Shown one piece after another: positions 10,092-17,611 of a stretch of 64,000 nt of DNA. The notes below the pieces were generated by a model that saw only the letters and a list, made by a program, of their open reading frames with translations, was not told where the DNA came from and did not search any database. This DNA is from JAPSGM01 sp963777045 (lineage in GTDB: Bacteria > Chloroflexota > Limnocylindria > QHBO01), in the NCBI GenBank assembly GCA_963777045.1, contig CAVZPD010000010.1, forward strand, positions 215,718 through 279,717, in the 5' to 3' direction. Within the stretch, counting starts at the first letter, position 1. Each line of letters opens with the position of its first letter. The position numbers and the translations under genes are program-made.

Positions 10092-10817
10092 CTAGCTCGT
10101 CGTGCTGAGCAGGAACGCGATGGCGAAGCCGAGCACCGTCGCGAGCCCCGCCTGGTCGCCACCACCGGAGAACGCCTCCGGCATCATGGAGTCGGCGAGC
10201 ATGGCGAGGATCGCACCGGCGGCGAAGGCCTGGATGACGGCGACCGCGGCCGAGCCGCCCAGCGCCCCCAGACCGGCGTAGCCCAGGGCCGCGGCTGCGC
10301 TCGCGACGAGGACCACCACGACCCACACCCCGAGGATCCAGGCCGGCGACCGGCCCTCATCCCGGAGATCGGCGGCGGCTCCCATGCCTTCGGGCAGGTT
10401 GGAGAGCGCGACGGCCACTAGGAACGAGATGCCGATGCCGCCTCCGCCCAGGAGCGTCGATCCGAGAACGACCGACTCGGGGACACCGTCCAGCAGCGCC
10501 CCGAGGACCATGGCGATGCCGCTCTTCTGCTCGCCGCCGGAGCCGCCGCCCTGGTTCCCGGTGATCCGCTGGAGCAGCCGGTCGCCGACGTAGAAGACGA
10601 CGGCGCCGGCGGCCAGGCCCACGGCGACAGCCGCCGTCCCGCCGCGATCGAAGGCCTCCGCGGTCAGGTCGAAGGCCAGGGCACTGATCAGCGCCCCGGC
10701 GCCGAAGCCCATGACCAGTGCGATCAGCCGCCGCGGCACCTGCACCAGCAGCGCGAGGCCGGCACCCAGGACCAGCGTGCCTTCGGCCGCGAGGGCCCAC
10801 AGGGCTGCTTCGAGCAT
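10092..10817 (-). CDS. ZIP-family metal transporter
   Basis: A 241-residue membrane protein of the ZIP family, which usually imports zinc or other divalent metals. About seven to eight hydrophobic segments are visible. The two family motifs DGVPESVVLGSTLLGG and LSNLPEGMGAAADL, whose polar and acidic residues line the metal path, are in the central and later helices. A Gly/Gln-rich loop (NQGGGSGGEQKSG) separates the halves. The ATG at 10817 overlaps the stop of the preceding gene by one base (TGATG), which decides the start and implies coupling. The substrate is not evident from the sequence. Confidence 0.82.
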   Translation of the reverse strand: MLEAALWALAAEGTLVLGAGLALLVQVPRRLIALVMGFGAGALISALAFDLTAEAFDRGGTAAVAVGLAAGAVVFYVGDRLLQRITGNQGGGSGGEQKSGIAMVLGALLDGVPESVVLGSTLLGGGGIGISFLVAVALSNLPEGMGAAADLRDEGRSPAWILGVWVVVVLVASAAAALGYAGLGALGGSAAVAVIQAFAAGAILAMLADSMMPEAFSGGGDQAGLATVLGFAIAFLLSTTS

Positions 10818-11557
10818 CAGTCGTCGCCGAACGGGTTCGGCCGCTTCGGCCTCTCGGGGAGGCGGAAAAGGTCGTCCTCGCTCGGTCCCTTCGGCAGCGG
10901 CAGGGGCCACTCGTCGCCTTCGTCCGCTGGTCCGGAGCGGGCAAGCAGGTCGCCCCAGTCGACGTCGCCGGCCGCCTCACCCAGCTCGCGACGGTAGACG
11001 GGGTAGCGTTCGTCACCGGCAACCTGCGTGAAGCCGCCCGCCTGGTAGAGGCTGGCGGGTCCGGCGGACGGGATCCACGGCTCCGGAACGCCCTCGGGGT
11101 ACGCCTCCACGGCGCCGATGCCGCGGCGATCGAGCTCGCTGCAGACCGCCTCGAGCAGGGCGCTGGCAGTCGCGTCGCGGCCGTCCACCGTTGCCACGAC
11201 CTGCAGGCAGGTGATGACCCACGGCGCGGTTGCGTCGGCCAGCTCCGGGTAGCGGTCGCGGATGACCTGGGCGCGCGGGTAGGCCGAGACCGGGCCGAAC
11301 TGGGCCCACCCGACGGCGACGCGGTCGCCGTCGGCATCGGTCTCGTAGGCGAGCATGCCGTAGGCACCGGCCAGGCGCTCGCCGGCCAGCAGGCGCGCCA
11401 GCTTCAGGTCCCGTGCCGACTTGGTTTCCTCGGCGTCGCGGGAACCGTCGAGCCGCTCCCAGTAGTCGCAGGTCTGGCATCGCGCCGCCGGTCGCGCCGG
11501 TGGCGGGATGTCCTCGAAGTGGCCCGCGTCGACGACGGCGAACGAGAGATCAGGCAT
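10817..11557 (-). CDS. GNAT-like acetyltransferase family protein
   Basis: A 246-residue soluble protein. The first third carries a CQTCDYWE pair of cysteines. The middle (LAYETDADGDRVAVGWAQFGPVSAYPRAQV, then TCLQVVATVDGRDATASALLEAV and LYQAGGFTQVAGDERYPVYRREL) follows the beta-strand and Q/R-x-x-G/A pattern of GNAT acetyltransferases, ending with a GF-type C-terminal strand. The tail is rich in Pro, Arg and acidic residues. The ATG at 11557 lies inside the 3' end of hutH (8-bp overlap), so it is probably translated from the hutH transcript. The substrate is unknown. The exact residues for acetyl-CoA binding are not clear-cut, so the family call is moderate. Confidence 0.6.
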   Translation of the reverse strand: MPDLSFAVVDAGHFEDIPPPARPAARCQTCDYWERLDGSRDAEETKSARDLKLARLLAGERLAGAYGMLAYETDADGDRVAVGWAQFGPVSAYPRAQVIRDRYPELADATAPWVITCLQVVATVDGRDATASALLEAVCSELDRRGIGAVEAYPEGVPEPWIPSAGPASLYQAGGFTQVAGDERYPVYRRELGEAAGDVDWGDLLARSGPADEGDEWPLPLPKGPSEDDLFRLPERPKRPNPFGDD

Positions 11558-13055
11558 CGATCGCGAGCTCGCCGCGCGCGAGCAGCTCGGCGGCGGCAGC
11601 GATATCGGGCGATGGCGGCCGATCCTCGCCGAGGTGGGGGACGCGAGAACGCACGACGGCGTGCGCGCGGGCGACGCCGGCGCCGGGTCGCATCGGTGCT
11701 CGGTGGTCGAGGCCCTGCGCGGCGCAGAGCGCCTCGATGGCCAGCACCGTCCGCGCTCGCTCCACGGCGTCGCGCAGGTGGAGCGCCGACGTGGCACCCA
11801 TGGAGACGTGGTCCTCCTGGTTGGCGCTGGTCGGGATGGTGTCCACGCTGGCCGGGTGGGCCAGGACCTGGAGCTCGTTGACGAGTGCCGCGGCGGCGTA
11901 CTGGGCGATCATCAGCCCGGAGCGCAGCCCGGGCGCATCGGTCAGGAAGGGCGGGAGCCCGGAGAGGTGGCCGTCCACCAGTCGCGCCGAGCGACGCTCG
12001 GAGATGGAGGCGAGCTCGATCACCGCCATCTTGGCGTAGTCGGCGGCCAGTGCCAGGGGCTCGCCGTGGAAGTTGCCGCCGGAGATGACGCGGCCGTCGG
12101 GGAAGACGAGCGGGTTGTCGGTCGCGGCGTTCATCTCGATCGCCAGCGAACGCGCCAGCTGCTCGAGCGCATCGCGGACCGCGCCGTGGACCTGCGGGAT
12201 GCAACGCAGGGAGTAGGGATCCTGCAGCCGGTGCGGGCTATCGGCGTGCGAGGCCCCGATCTCCGATCCTGCCAGCAGTGCACGCAGGTGGGCGGCGACC
12301 ACGACCTGCCCGGGGTGAGGGCGTGCCTCGATCAGTGAGGGGTCGAATGCGGCGGCGGTGCCCAGCATCGCCTCGAGGCTCATCGCACCGATGACGTCGG
12401 CCGAGACGGCCAGCATCTGCGCGTCGTGCAGTGCCAGCGCGGAGAGCGCTGCCATGAGCTGCGTGCCGTTGAGGAGGGCGAGTCCCTCCTTTGCCTGCAG
12501 CTCGAGCGGCTCGAGCCCGGCACGTCGCAGCGTCTCGCCACCGGCTCCCGGGCCTGCATCGTCGAGCCACGCCTCGCCCTCGCCGATGACGACCAGCGCC
12601 AGGTGCGCGAGCGGCGCGAGGTCGCCCGACGCACCGACCGAGCCGCGCGACGGGATGACCGGGTGGACCTCGGCGTTCAGCATGCCGCACAGCAGCTCGA
12701 CCAGCTGCGGCCGGACGCCGGAGAGGCCGATGGCAAGGGCGTTGGCACGCAGGAGGAGCATCGCCCGGACGACGTCGCGCGGCAGCGGCTCGCCGACGCC
12801 CGCTGCGTGGGAGCGGACCAGGTTGCGCTGCAGCTCGGCACTCTGCTCCGGCTCGATCCGGACGTTGGCCAGGTCACCGAAGCCGGTGGTGATCCCATAC
12901 GCCGTCCGGCCCTCGGCGACGAGACGTTCCACCACTTCACGTGAGGCGCGCATGCGGACCGCGGCATCGGGCGAGAGGCGCACTTCGTCGCCCTCGCGGG
13001 CGACCGCGATCACGTCGGCGACGGTCAGGTGATGGCCCGTGAGCTCGACTGGCAC
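11550..13055 (-). CDS. hutH: Histidine ammonia-lyase
   Basis: A 501-residue enzyme that removes ammonia from histidine to give urocanate, the first step of histidine breakdown. The internal triad Ala-Ser-Gly in SRGSVGASGDLAPLAHLALV will cyclise to the MIO electrophile. YGITTGFGDLANVRI near the N-terminus, QDPYSLRCIPQVHGAVRD, and EMNAATDNPLVF complete the active-site set. The GTG start at 13055 is supported by a TAGTAT box 6 nt upstream, shared with the divergent PAP2 gene. The acetyltransferase-like, ZIP and possibly further genes follow on the same transcript. hutU and ftcD lie 7-11 kb away on the same strand; hutI is not in the window. Confidence 0.96.
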   Translation of the reverse strand: MPVELTGHHLTVADVIAVAREGDEVRLSPDAAVRMRASREVVERLVAEGRTAYGITTGFGDLANVRIEPEQSAELQRNLVRSHAAGVGEPLPRDVVRAMLLLRANALAIGLSGVRPQLVELLCGMLNAEVHPVIPSRGSVGASGDLAPLAHLALVVIGEGEAWLDDAGPGAGGETLRRAGLEPLELQAKEGLALLNGTQLMAALSALALHDAQMLAVSADVIGAMSLEAMLGTAAAFDPSLIEARPHPGQVVVAAHLRALLAGSEIGASHADSPHRLQDPYSLRCIPQVHGAVRDALEQLARSLAIEMNAATDNPLVFPDGRVISGGNFHGEPLALAADYAKMAVIELASISERRSARLVDGHLSGLPPFLTDAPGLRSGLMIAQYAAAALVNELQVLAHPASVDTIPTSANQEDHVSMGATSALHLRDAVERARTVLAIEALCAAQGLDHRAPMRPGAGVARAHAVVRSRVPHLGEDRPPSPDIAAAAELLARGELAIDA

Positions 13056-13072
13056 GACCCTATACTACGAAC
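13056..13072. promoter_or_regulatory. Shared divergent leaderless promoter of hutH and the PAP2 gene
   Basis: Only 17 bp separate the two GTG starts. TATACT (13061-13066) is 6 nt from the PAP2 GTG on the plus strand. TAGTAT (13062-13067 on the minus strand) is 6 nt from the hutH GTG. The two -10 elements overlap in a single AT island, TATACTA, so both transcripts would be leaderless and start within a few bases of the codons. The -35 regions would fall inside the opposite gene. Confidence 0.7.
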
Positions 13073-13900
13073 GTGCGACGACTGCCGGACCCCACGAGCC
13101 GCCTGCTCGTGGACGCGGACGGCAGGAACCGCCTCGGCGGCGCTGTTCCGAGCCCGTCCGCCGCCTTCCTCCTGACGCTCATCATCCTGCCGATCCTCTT
13201 CTGGCTGGTCACGCTGAAACGGACCACGCAATACACCGTGCCGGAGGAGTGGCTGATGCAGATGGTGGTGCCCCATGTCCGCCCCTGGGTCGTCGAGCAC
13301 CTTCCGCTGCTCGACCAGCTGATCGTGGGCGTGAGCGGGCTCGGGTCGGGCTGGTTCGTTGCGATCGGCTTCGCCCTCCTCGGCCTGCTTGCGCTTGCCA
13401 AGCGGCGGTCCGACCTGGCCCTGGCGCTCGCCGCCGGGACGTTGGCCTTCCCCGTCGAATGGGCGTTGAAGTTCTTCACCGCCATCCCCGCCATCAGCCT
13501 GGCCGACCTGTGGAGTGCGATGCTCAACGTCAACGGCATCGGCCTCGACGACATCGCCGACTTCCCTGCGGGACACGCACTGAGGGCAACCGTGCTCTAT
13601 GGTCTCGCCGCATTCTGCATCGCGCGGCTTGCACCGAACAGACGACAGGGAATGACCGCCTACGTCATCGCGCTCGCGATCATCGCCGCGATCAGCGCCA
13701 CCCGGATCTACCTTGCCGCCCACTATCCGATCGACGTGCTGGGCGGCTGGATGGCCGGAGCGGCGATCGTCTCGATCATCGTCGCCGTCCACGTCCTGGG
13801 GGTCGACGAGCGGCTGCGCCTGGCCCAGGCACGGATCGCCCCCGCGGAGGATGGCGCTCGGCGGGTAGCCGTCCCCCTGCATCGGCCGGAAGATCGCTGA
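13073..13900 (+). CDS. PAP2-family membrane phosphatase
   Basis: A 275-residue integral membrane phosphatase of the PAP2 superfamily, likely acting on lipid or isoprenoid phosphates at the outer face of the membrane. About six hydrophobic helices are visible. The family motifs occur in order: ALKFF (motif 1), FPAGHALRAT (motif 2, PSGH with Ser replaced by Ala), and SATRIYLAAHYPIDVLGG (motif 3, with the catalytic His and Asp). The C-terminal 40 residues are polar. It starts with GTG from the shared divergent promoter, and the DedA gene follows 3 bp downstream, so the two form an operon. The exact substrate cannot be told. Confidence 0.87.
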   Translation: MRRLPDPTSRLLVDADGRNRLGGAVPSPSAAFLLTLIILPILFWLVTLKRTTQYTVPEEWLMQMVVPHVRPWVVEHLPLLDQLIVGVSGLGSGWFVAIGFALLGLLALAKRRSDLALALAAGTLAFPVEWALKFFTAIPAISLADLWSAMLNVNGIGLDDIADFPAGHALRATVLYGLAAFCIARLAPNRRQGMTAYVIALAIIAAISATRIYLAAHYPIDVLGGWMAGAAIVSIIVAVHVLGVDERLRLAQARIAPAEDGARRVAVPLHRPEDR

Positions 13901-13903
13901 CCG

Positions 13904-14572
13904 GTGCTCGAGTTCATCTACGACACCATCATTCCGTTCTTCCTGGAGCTGTACGACGCGGTCGGCTACGTCGGGGTGGCGATCGCCATCGGCCTGGAGA
14001 CGTTCGTCCCCATCATCCCGTCCGAGGTCATCGTGCCCATGGCGGGCTGGAAGGTCAGCCAGTCGGCAGCGGATCCGAGCGTCCTCGAGCCGCTGACCAA
14101 CGCGCCCTGGAGCTGGTTGGCCGTGCTGCTGGTGGCCACCGCCGGCGCCGTGCTCGGCTCGCTGGCCGGCTACCTGATCGGCGCCTGGGGTGGACGCCCC
14201 CTCCTGGACCGCTGGGGGCGCTACGTCCACATCAACCCCGAGGACCTCGATCGCGCGGACGAGTGGTTTCGCCGCTACGGTGATTGGGCGGTCTTCCTCG
14301 CCCGTCTCGTCCCGCTGCTGCGCGCCCTGATCAACTATCCAGCTGGCGTGGCGCGCATGCCGCTCGGTCGCTTCATCGTCTTCAGCACCCTCGGCTCGCT
14401 GCCCTGGAACGCGGCACTGCTGCTGGCGGGCTACCTGTTGGGTGAGAACTACGAGCGGCTGTACGAGGCGGTCCGGCCCTACGAGTACGTGATCTACGCC
14501 GTCGTGCTGATTGGCCTCGTATACGTCCTCTACCGGTGGCTGAGCGGTCGAGGCGACGCCACGCCAGCCTGA
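13904..14572 (+). CDS. DedA/VTT-domain membrane protein
   Basis: A 222-residue DedA-family protein. These proteins are linked to lipid-carrier flipping (undecaprenyl phosphate or phosphatidylethanolamine) and membrane homeostasis. Family features include the re-entrant segment GLETFVPIIPSEVIVPMAG with its conserved Glu and Pro residues, and FLARLVPLLRALINYPAGVARM, which holds the conserved Arg and the GxxRM-like ending. LPWNAALLLAGYLLGENYE follows before the last helix. The GTG start is 3 bp after the PAP2 stop. The pairing with a lipid-phosphate phosphatase suits a shared role in carrier-lipid recycling, which is inference. A TGCCAC/GTGGCA hairpin (14602-14616) follows the gene. Confidence 0.87.
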   Translation: MLEFIYDTIIPFFLELYDAVGYVGVAIAIGLETFVPIIPSEVIVPMAGWKVSQSAADPSVLEPLTNAPWSWLAVLLVATAGAVLGSLAGYLIGAWGGRPLLDRWGRYVHINPEDLDRADEWFRRYGDWAVFLARLVPLLRALINYPAGVARMPLGRFIVFSTLGSLPWNAALLLAGYLLGENYERLYEAVRPYEYVIYAVVLIGLVYVLYRWLSGRGDATPA

Positions 14573-14641
14573 ACCGCCAGGCCCATCGGGTTGACCGCGC
14601 CTGCCACGGGGTGGCACGCTAGCGACAACTGAACGAATCCA

Positions 14642-14832
14642 TCGCCTTCGGGGCGGGGTGAAAGTCCCCACCGGCGGTCGGTCCGCTGCAAGCGGACCAG
14701 CCCGCGAACCCCTGGCGGCCGGCGGCACGGAGCAACGCCACCGGACCACCACCAGGGGCCGACCTGGCCCGGCGCGCGCGACGCGCGACGGCAGACAGGG
14801 CCGACGGTCAGAGTCCGGAAGGGAGAAGGCGA
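14642..14832 (+). ncRNA. FMN riboswitch (RFN element)
   Basis: The conserved FMN aptamer blocks occur in order: TCGGGGCGGGGTGAAAGTCC near 14648, CACCGGCGGT near 14669, AGCCCGCGAACC near 14699, GGCAGACAGGGCCGACGGT near 14792, and AGAGTCCGGAAGGGAGAAGG near 14811. The closing stem P1 pairs TCGCCTT (14642-14648) with AAGGCGA (14826-14832). Variable arms lie between. It precedes the three-gene transporter operon at 14979. The 146 bp between aptamer and start codon hold GGCCGG- and GTCGAC-containing inverted repeats that could form the switching stem. No T-run is visible, so control of translation is more likely than termination. By family precedent, FMN binding should turn the operon off. Confidence 0.93.
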
Positions 14833-14978
14833 CCGCGACGCGTTCCTCCGACGCATCGTCGACCGTGGCCGGCCCTGCGCGCCGTTTCGCGGCCGGCGTG
14901 TCGACGCCGGCGGACGTGCCCGGCGGCGACGCCCCGGCGGCACTCAATCGCACGGAGGCGCGCGGGACGCGGCAAGGG

Positions 14979-15830
14979 ATGGCGACCAACGAGCACCTGA
15001 CACCGGCCGGGGAATCGGGCGGCCTCGCAGTGCGCCTGGCGGATGTTCGCCGCGGCTTCGGCAGCTTCGACACGCAGGTGTTGGCGCTCGATGCCCTCGA
15101 CCTCGACGTGCCTGCCGACAGCTTCACGGCCATCATCGGGCCGAACGGCTGTGGTAAGTCGACGCTGCTGCGCCTGGTTGCGGGCCTGCTCGTCCCGGAT
15201 GCCGGAACTGTCCGGATCGGGGAGGGGATTGTTGCGGCTGAGCCGCACGCGGGCGACGGCCGCGTCGGCATCGCGTTCCAGCAGCCGCGCCTGGTCCCCT
15301 GGCTTACCGTCCTGGACAACGTGGCGCTGCCGCTCACGCTCGCCGGCGCCCCGCCTGCCCCGCGGAACCAGCGGGCACAGCTCGCCCTGGAACGGGTCGG
15401 CATGCAGCGGGCGCAGCGCCTGCGACCGGGAGAGCTGTCGGGGGGGATGGCGCAGCGTGCCGGGCTCGCGCGCGCGCTCATCGGCGATCCACCCGTGCTG
15501 CTCCTTGACGAGCCGTTCAGCGCCCTCGACGCCCTGACCCGCGAAGCCTTCGACACGGAGCTGCAGCGCCTCTGGCTCGACCAGCCGCGGACGGTCGTGA
15601 TGGTGACGCATTCGGTGAGCGAGGCGGTGCGGCTCGCGGACCGGATCGTGGTGATGACGGCGCGCCCCGGGGCGGTCGCGACGGTGATCGAGGTCGACCT
15701 CCCGCGGCCGCGCCCGGTCCTCTCCGCTGACCTGCGCGCCACCGCGGTCGATCGAGCCGTGCGCCAGGCGCTTGCGCTCGTGCATCCGCCCGAGCTCTCA
15801 CCGTGGACGGAAGCGACGGCGCCCTCGTGA
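14979..15830 (+). CDS. ABC transporter ATPase, riboflavin/flavin uptake (RibXY-type system)
   Basis: A 283-residue ATP-binding subunit of the nitrate/taurine/thiamine-precursor type. It has Walker A (GPNGCGKSTLL), Q-loop (AFQQPRLVPWLTV), signature (LSGGMAQRAGLARAL), Walker B (VLLLDEPFSALDA) and the switch His (VMVTHSVSEAV). Located just downstream of the FMN riboswitch, with permease and binding-protein genes following, it probably powers uptake of riboflavin or a precursor. I chose ATG 14979 because the upstream open frame is riboswitch sequence. Its stop overlaps the permease GTG (GTGA). By sequence alone the ATPase is not flavin-specific. The assignment rests on the riboswitch. Confidence 0.88.
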   Translation: MATNEHLTPAGESGGLAVRLADVRRGFGSFDTQVLALDALDLDVPADSFTAIIGPNGCGKSTLLRLVAGLLVPDAGTVRIGEGIVAAEPHAGDGRVGIAFQQPRLVPWLTVLDNVALPLTLAGAPPAPRNQRAQLALERVGMQRAQRLRPGELSGGMAQRAGLARALIGDPPVLLLDEPFSALDALTREAFDTELQRLWLDQPRTVVMVTHSVSEAVRLADRIVVMTARPGAVATVIEVDLPRPRPVLSADLRATAVDRAVRQALALVHPPELSPWTEATAPS

Positions 15831-16585
15831 CCGGCGGTCGCCTGCTGCGGATCGGTGGCGGGCTCCTCTCACTCGCCGCCTTCCTCGTCGCCTGGAAGCT
15901 GCTGGTGCTGGCGACGGGGACGCCGGAGTACATCCTGCCCGCGCCCGAGGTGGTGGGCGAGCGTGCGGTCAGGGCCGTCGGCTCCGGCGTGCTCTGGGAT
16001 CACGCGGCGGCGACCGTGCTCGAGATCGTGCTCGGATTCGGGCTCGGAGCGGTCACCGCCATCGGCGTCGGCATCGCGCTCGGCAAGAGCGTGGTGATCG
16101 AACGCGTCCTGTCGCCGTACCTGGTCGCCGCGCAGGCAGTGCCGATTCTCGCCCTCGCCCCCCTGCTCGACATCTGGTTCGGCGGCGGGCTCTTCGCCCG
16201 GGTCCTCGTCTGTGCCCTGATCGTCTTCTTCCCGATCGCCATCGCCACCATGGTCGGCATCCGCTCGGCCGACCCTCTGCTGCGCGAGATGCTCCTCTCG
16301 CTGGGCGCCTCGCCCGGCCAGGTGACGGCACGGCTCGAGATCCCGTCGGCCCTGCCCGTGATCTTCGGCGGGCTGCGGGTCGGGGTGACCCTGTCCGTGA
16401 TCGGCGCCGTGGTGGCCGAGTGGGTGAGCGCCAGCGTCGGCCTGGGCGTGCTGATCAACATCGCCGACCAGGGGCTCTTCGACACCCCGCTCATGTTCGT
16501 CGCTCTCGCCGCGCTGGCGATCATCGGCCTGGCCTTCTACAGCCTGGTCGTCCTGGTCGAACGGCGGCTCCTCCAACCCGCTTGA
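15827..16585 (+). CDS. ABC transporter permease, riboflavin/flavin uptake (RibX-like)
   Basis: A 252-residue permease with about six membrane helices and the BPD_transp_1 coupling region (MLLSLGASPGQVTARLEIPSALPVIFGGLRVGVTLS), which docks the ATPase. It belongs to the SsuC/ThiX/RibX group. I prefer GTG 15827, which overlaps the ATPase stop, over an in-frame GTG at 15803. The gap to the binding-protein gene is 9 bp. The family includes transporters for pyrimidine precursors and sulfonates. The upstream FMN riboswitch is what argues for a flavin substrate. Confidence 0.85.
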   Translation: MTGGRLLRIGGGLLSLAAFLVAWKLLVLATGTPEYILPAPEVVGERAVRAVGSGVLWDHAAATVLEIVLGFGLGAVTAIGVGIALGKSVVIERVLSPYLVAAQAVPILALAPLLDIWFGGGLFARVLVCALIVFFPIAIATMVGIRSADPLLREMLLSLGASPGQVTARLEIPSALPVIFGGLRVGVTLSVIGAVVAEWVSASVGLGVLINIADQGLFDTPLMFVALAALAIIGLAFYSLVVLVERRLLQPA

Positions 16586-16594
16586 GGTAGACCG

Positions 16595-17596
16595 ATGTCA
16601 TCGCGCCGATACGTAACCGCACTGCTTGCCATGGTCCTGGTCCTCGCCGCGTGCAGCGCCGAGCCATCGGCGACGCCGCCGGCATCGAGTGCCGGGGTCC
16701 CGCAGCCGGTGACGCTGCTCCTCAGCTACCGGCCCGACGTGCAGTTCGCGCCGTTCTACGTCGCGCAGCAGCAGGGCTACTTCGCCAGCGCCGGTCTGGA
16801 TGTGACGATCGAGCACCGCGATGGTCCCGACGTCATCCGGCTCGTGGCCGATGGACAGGCAGAGTTCGGGGTGGCCGATGCCACCGACGTGATGATCAGC
16901 CGTACCTCGGGCATCCCCATCAAGTACGTCTCCACCCTCTACGCCCGCTTCCCGGTGGCGCTGATCGGCCCTCCGAACGTGGTGCCGCCGGATCCGGCCG
17001 ACCTGGCCGGCCTGCGGATCGGGACGCCGGGCCGCTACGGCTCGTCGTGGGCTGCGCTGCTGGCGATCCTGGACGCCGGCGGCCTGACGGCCGATGACGT
17101 GACGATCCGCGAGTACCCCGCCTTCAACCAGGTCGAGGGGCTGCTGAACGGAGACGTCGACCTGATCACCGGCTTCCGGACCAACGAACCGCTGCAGCTG
17201 GAGGCGCAGGGGCAGGAGGTCGGCATGCTCACGGTCGACGACGTCGCGCCCCTGCCCGGTCCTGGGCTGGTGGTGGGTGACGACCTGCTCGGCTCGAACC
17301 GACCCATGGTCTCCGCCTTTGCCGGCGCCGTCCATGCGGCGCAGGCCGCCATCGCCAACGACGTGGACCTCGGCCTCGCCGCCGCCGTCAACCAGGTCCC
17401 GGCCATCGGAGAGGATCGCGAGACGGCGCGCGCGGTGCTCGCCGCCAGCGTCGAGCTCTGGAAGGACGCCTCGGGCGAGGTCAGCACCGGGATCGACACG
17501 GAGGCATGGACCGCCGGCTACGAGACCATGGTGAAGCTGCAGCTGATCGACGGCTCCGTTCCACGCCGAGAGATGTACGACGACGTGGTCGGCTAG
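16595..17596 (+). CDS. NMT1/THI5-like substrate-binding lipoprotein, probable riboflavin binder (RibY-like)
   Basis: A 333-residue lipoprotein with signal peptide and lipobox (LLAMVLVLAACS, Cys at about residue 21). The mature part begins with VTLLLSYRPDVQFAPFYVAQQQGYFASAGLDV, the hallmark of the NMT1/THI5/SsuA-like binding proteins, followed by GQAEFGVADATDVMISR and GLRIGTPGRYGSSWAALLAIL. In Chloroflexota the RibY relative of this family binds riboflavin. The riboswitch ahead of the operon makes that the best guess. A thiamine-precursor role would be expected with a TPP riboswitch, which is not what is seen. Confidence 0.85.
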   Translation: MSSRRYVTALLAMVLVLAACSAEPSATPPASSAGVPQPVTLLLSYRPDVQFAPFYVAQQQGYFASAGLDVTIEHRDGPDVIRLVADGQAEFGVADATDVMISRTSGIPIKYVSTLYARFPVALIGPPNVVPPDPADLAGLRIGTPGRYGSSWAALLAILDAGGLTADDVTIREYPAFNQVEGLLNGDVDLITGFRTNEPLQLEAQGQEVGMLTVDDVAPLPGPGLVVGDDLLGSNRPMVSAFAGAVHAAQAAIANDVDLGLAAAVNQVPAIGEDRETARAVLAASVELWKDASGEVSTGIDTEAWTAGYETMVKLQLIDGSVPRREMYDDVVG

Positions 17597-17611
17597 TACG
17601 AGCGGGGGCTG

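Noticed and set aside
13025..15742. A 905-codon open frame on the minus strand
   Set aside because: It runs antisense to PAP2, DedA, the riboswitch and the ABC ATPase, is dominated by Arg, Asp and Gln of skewed composition, and has no family motif. It is a GC-content artefact.
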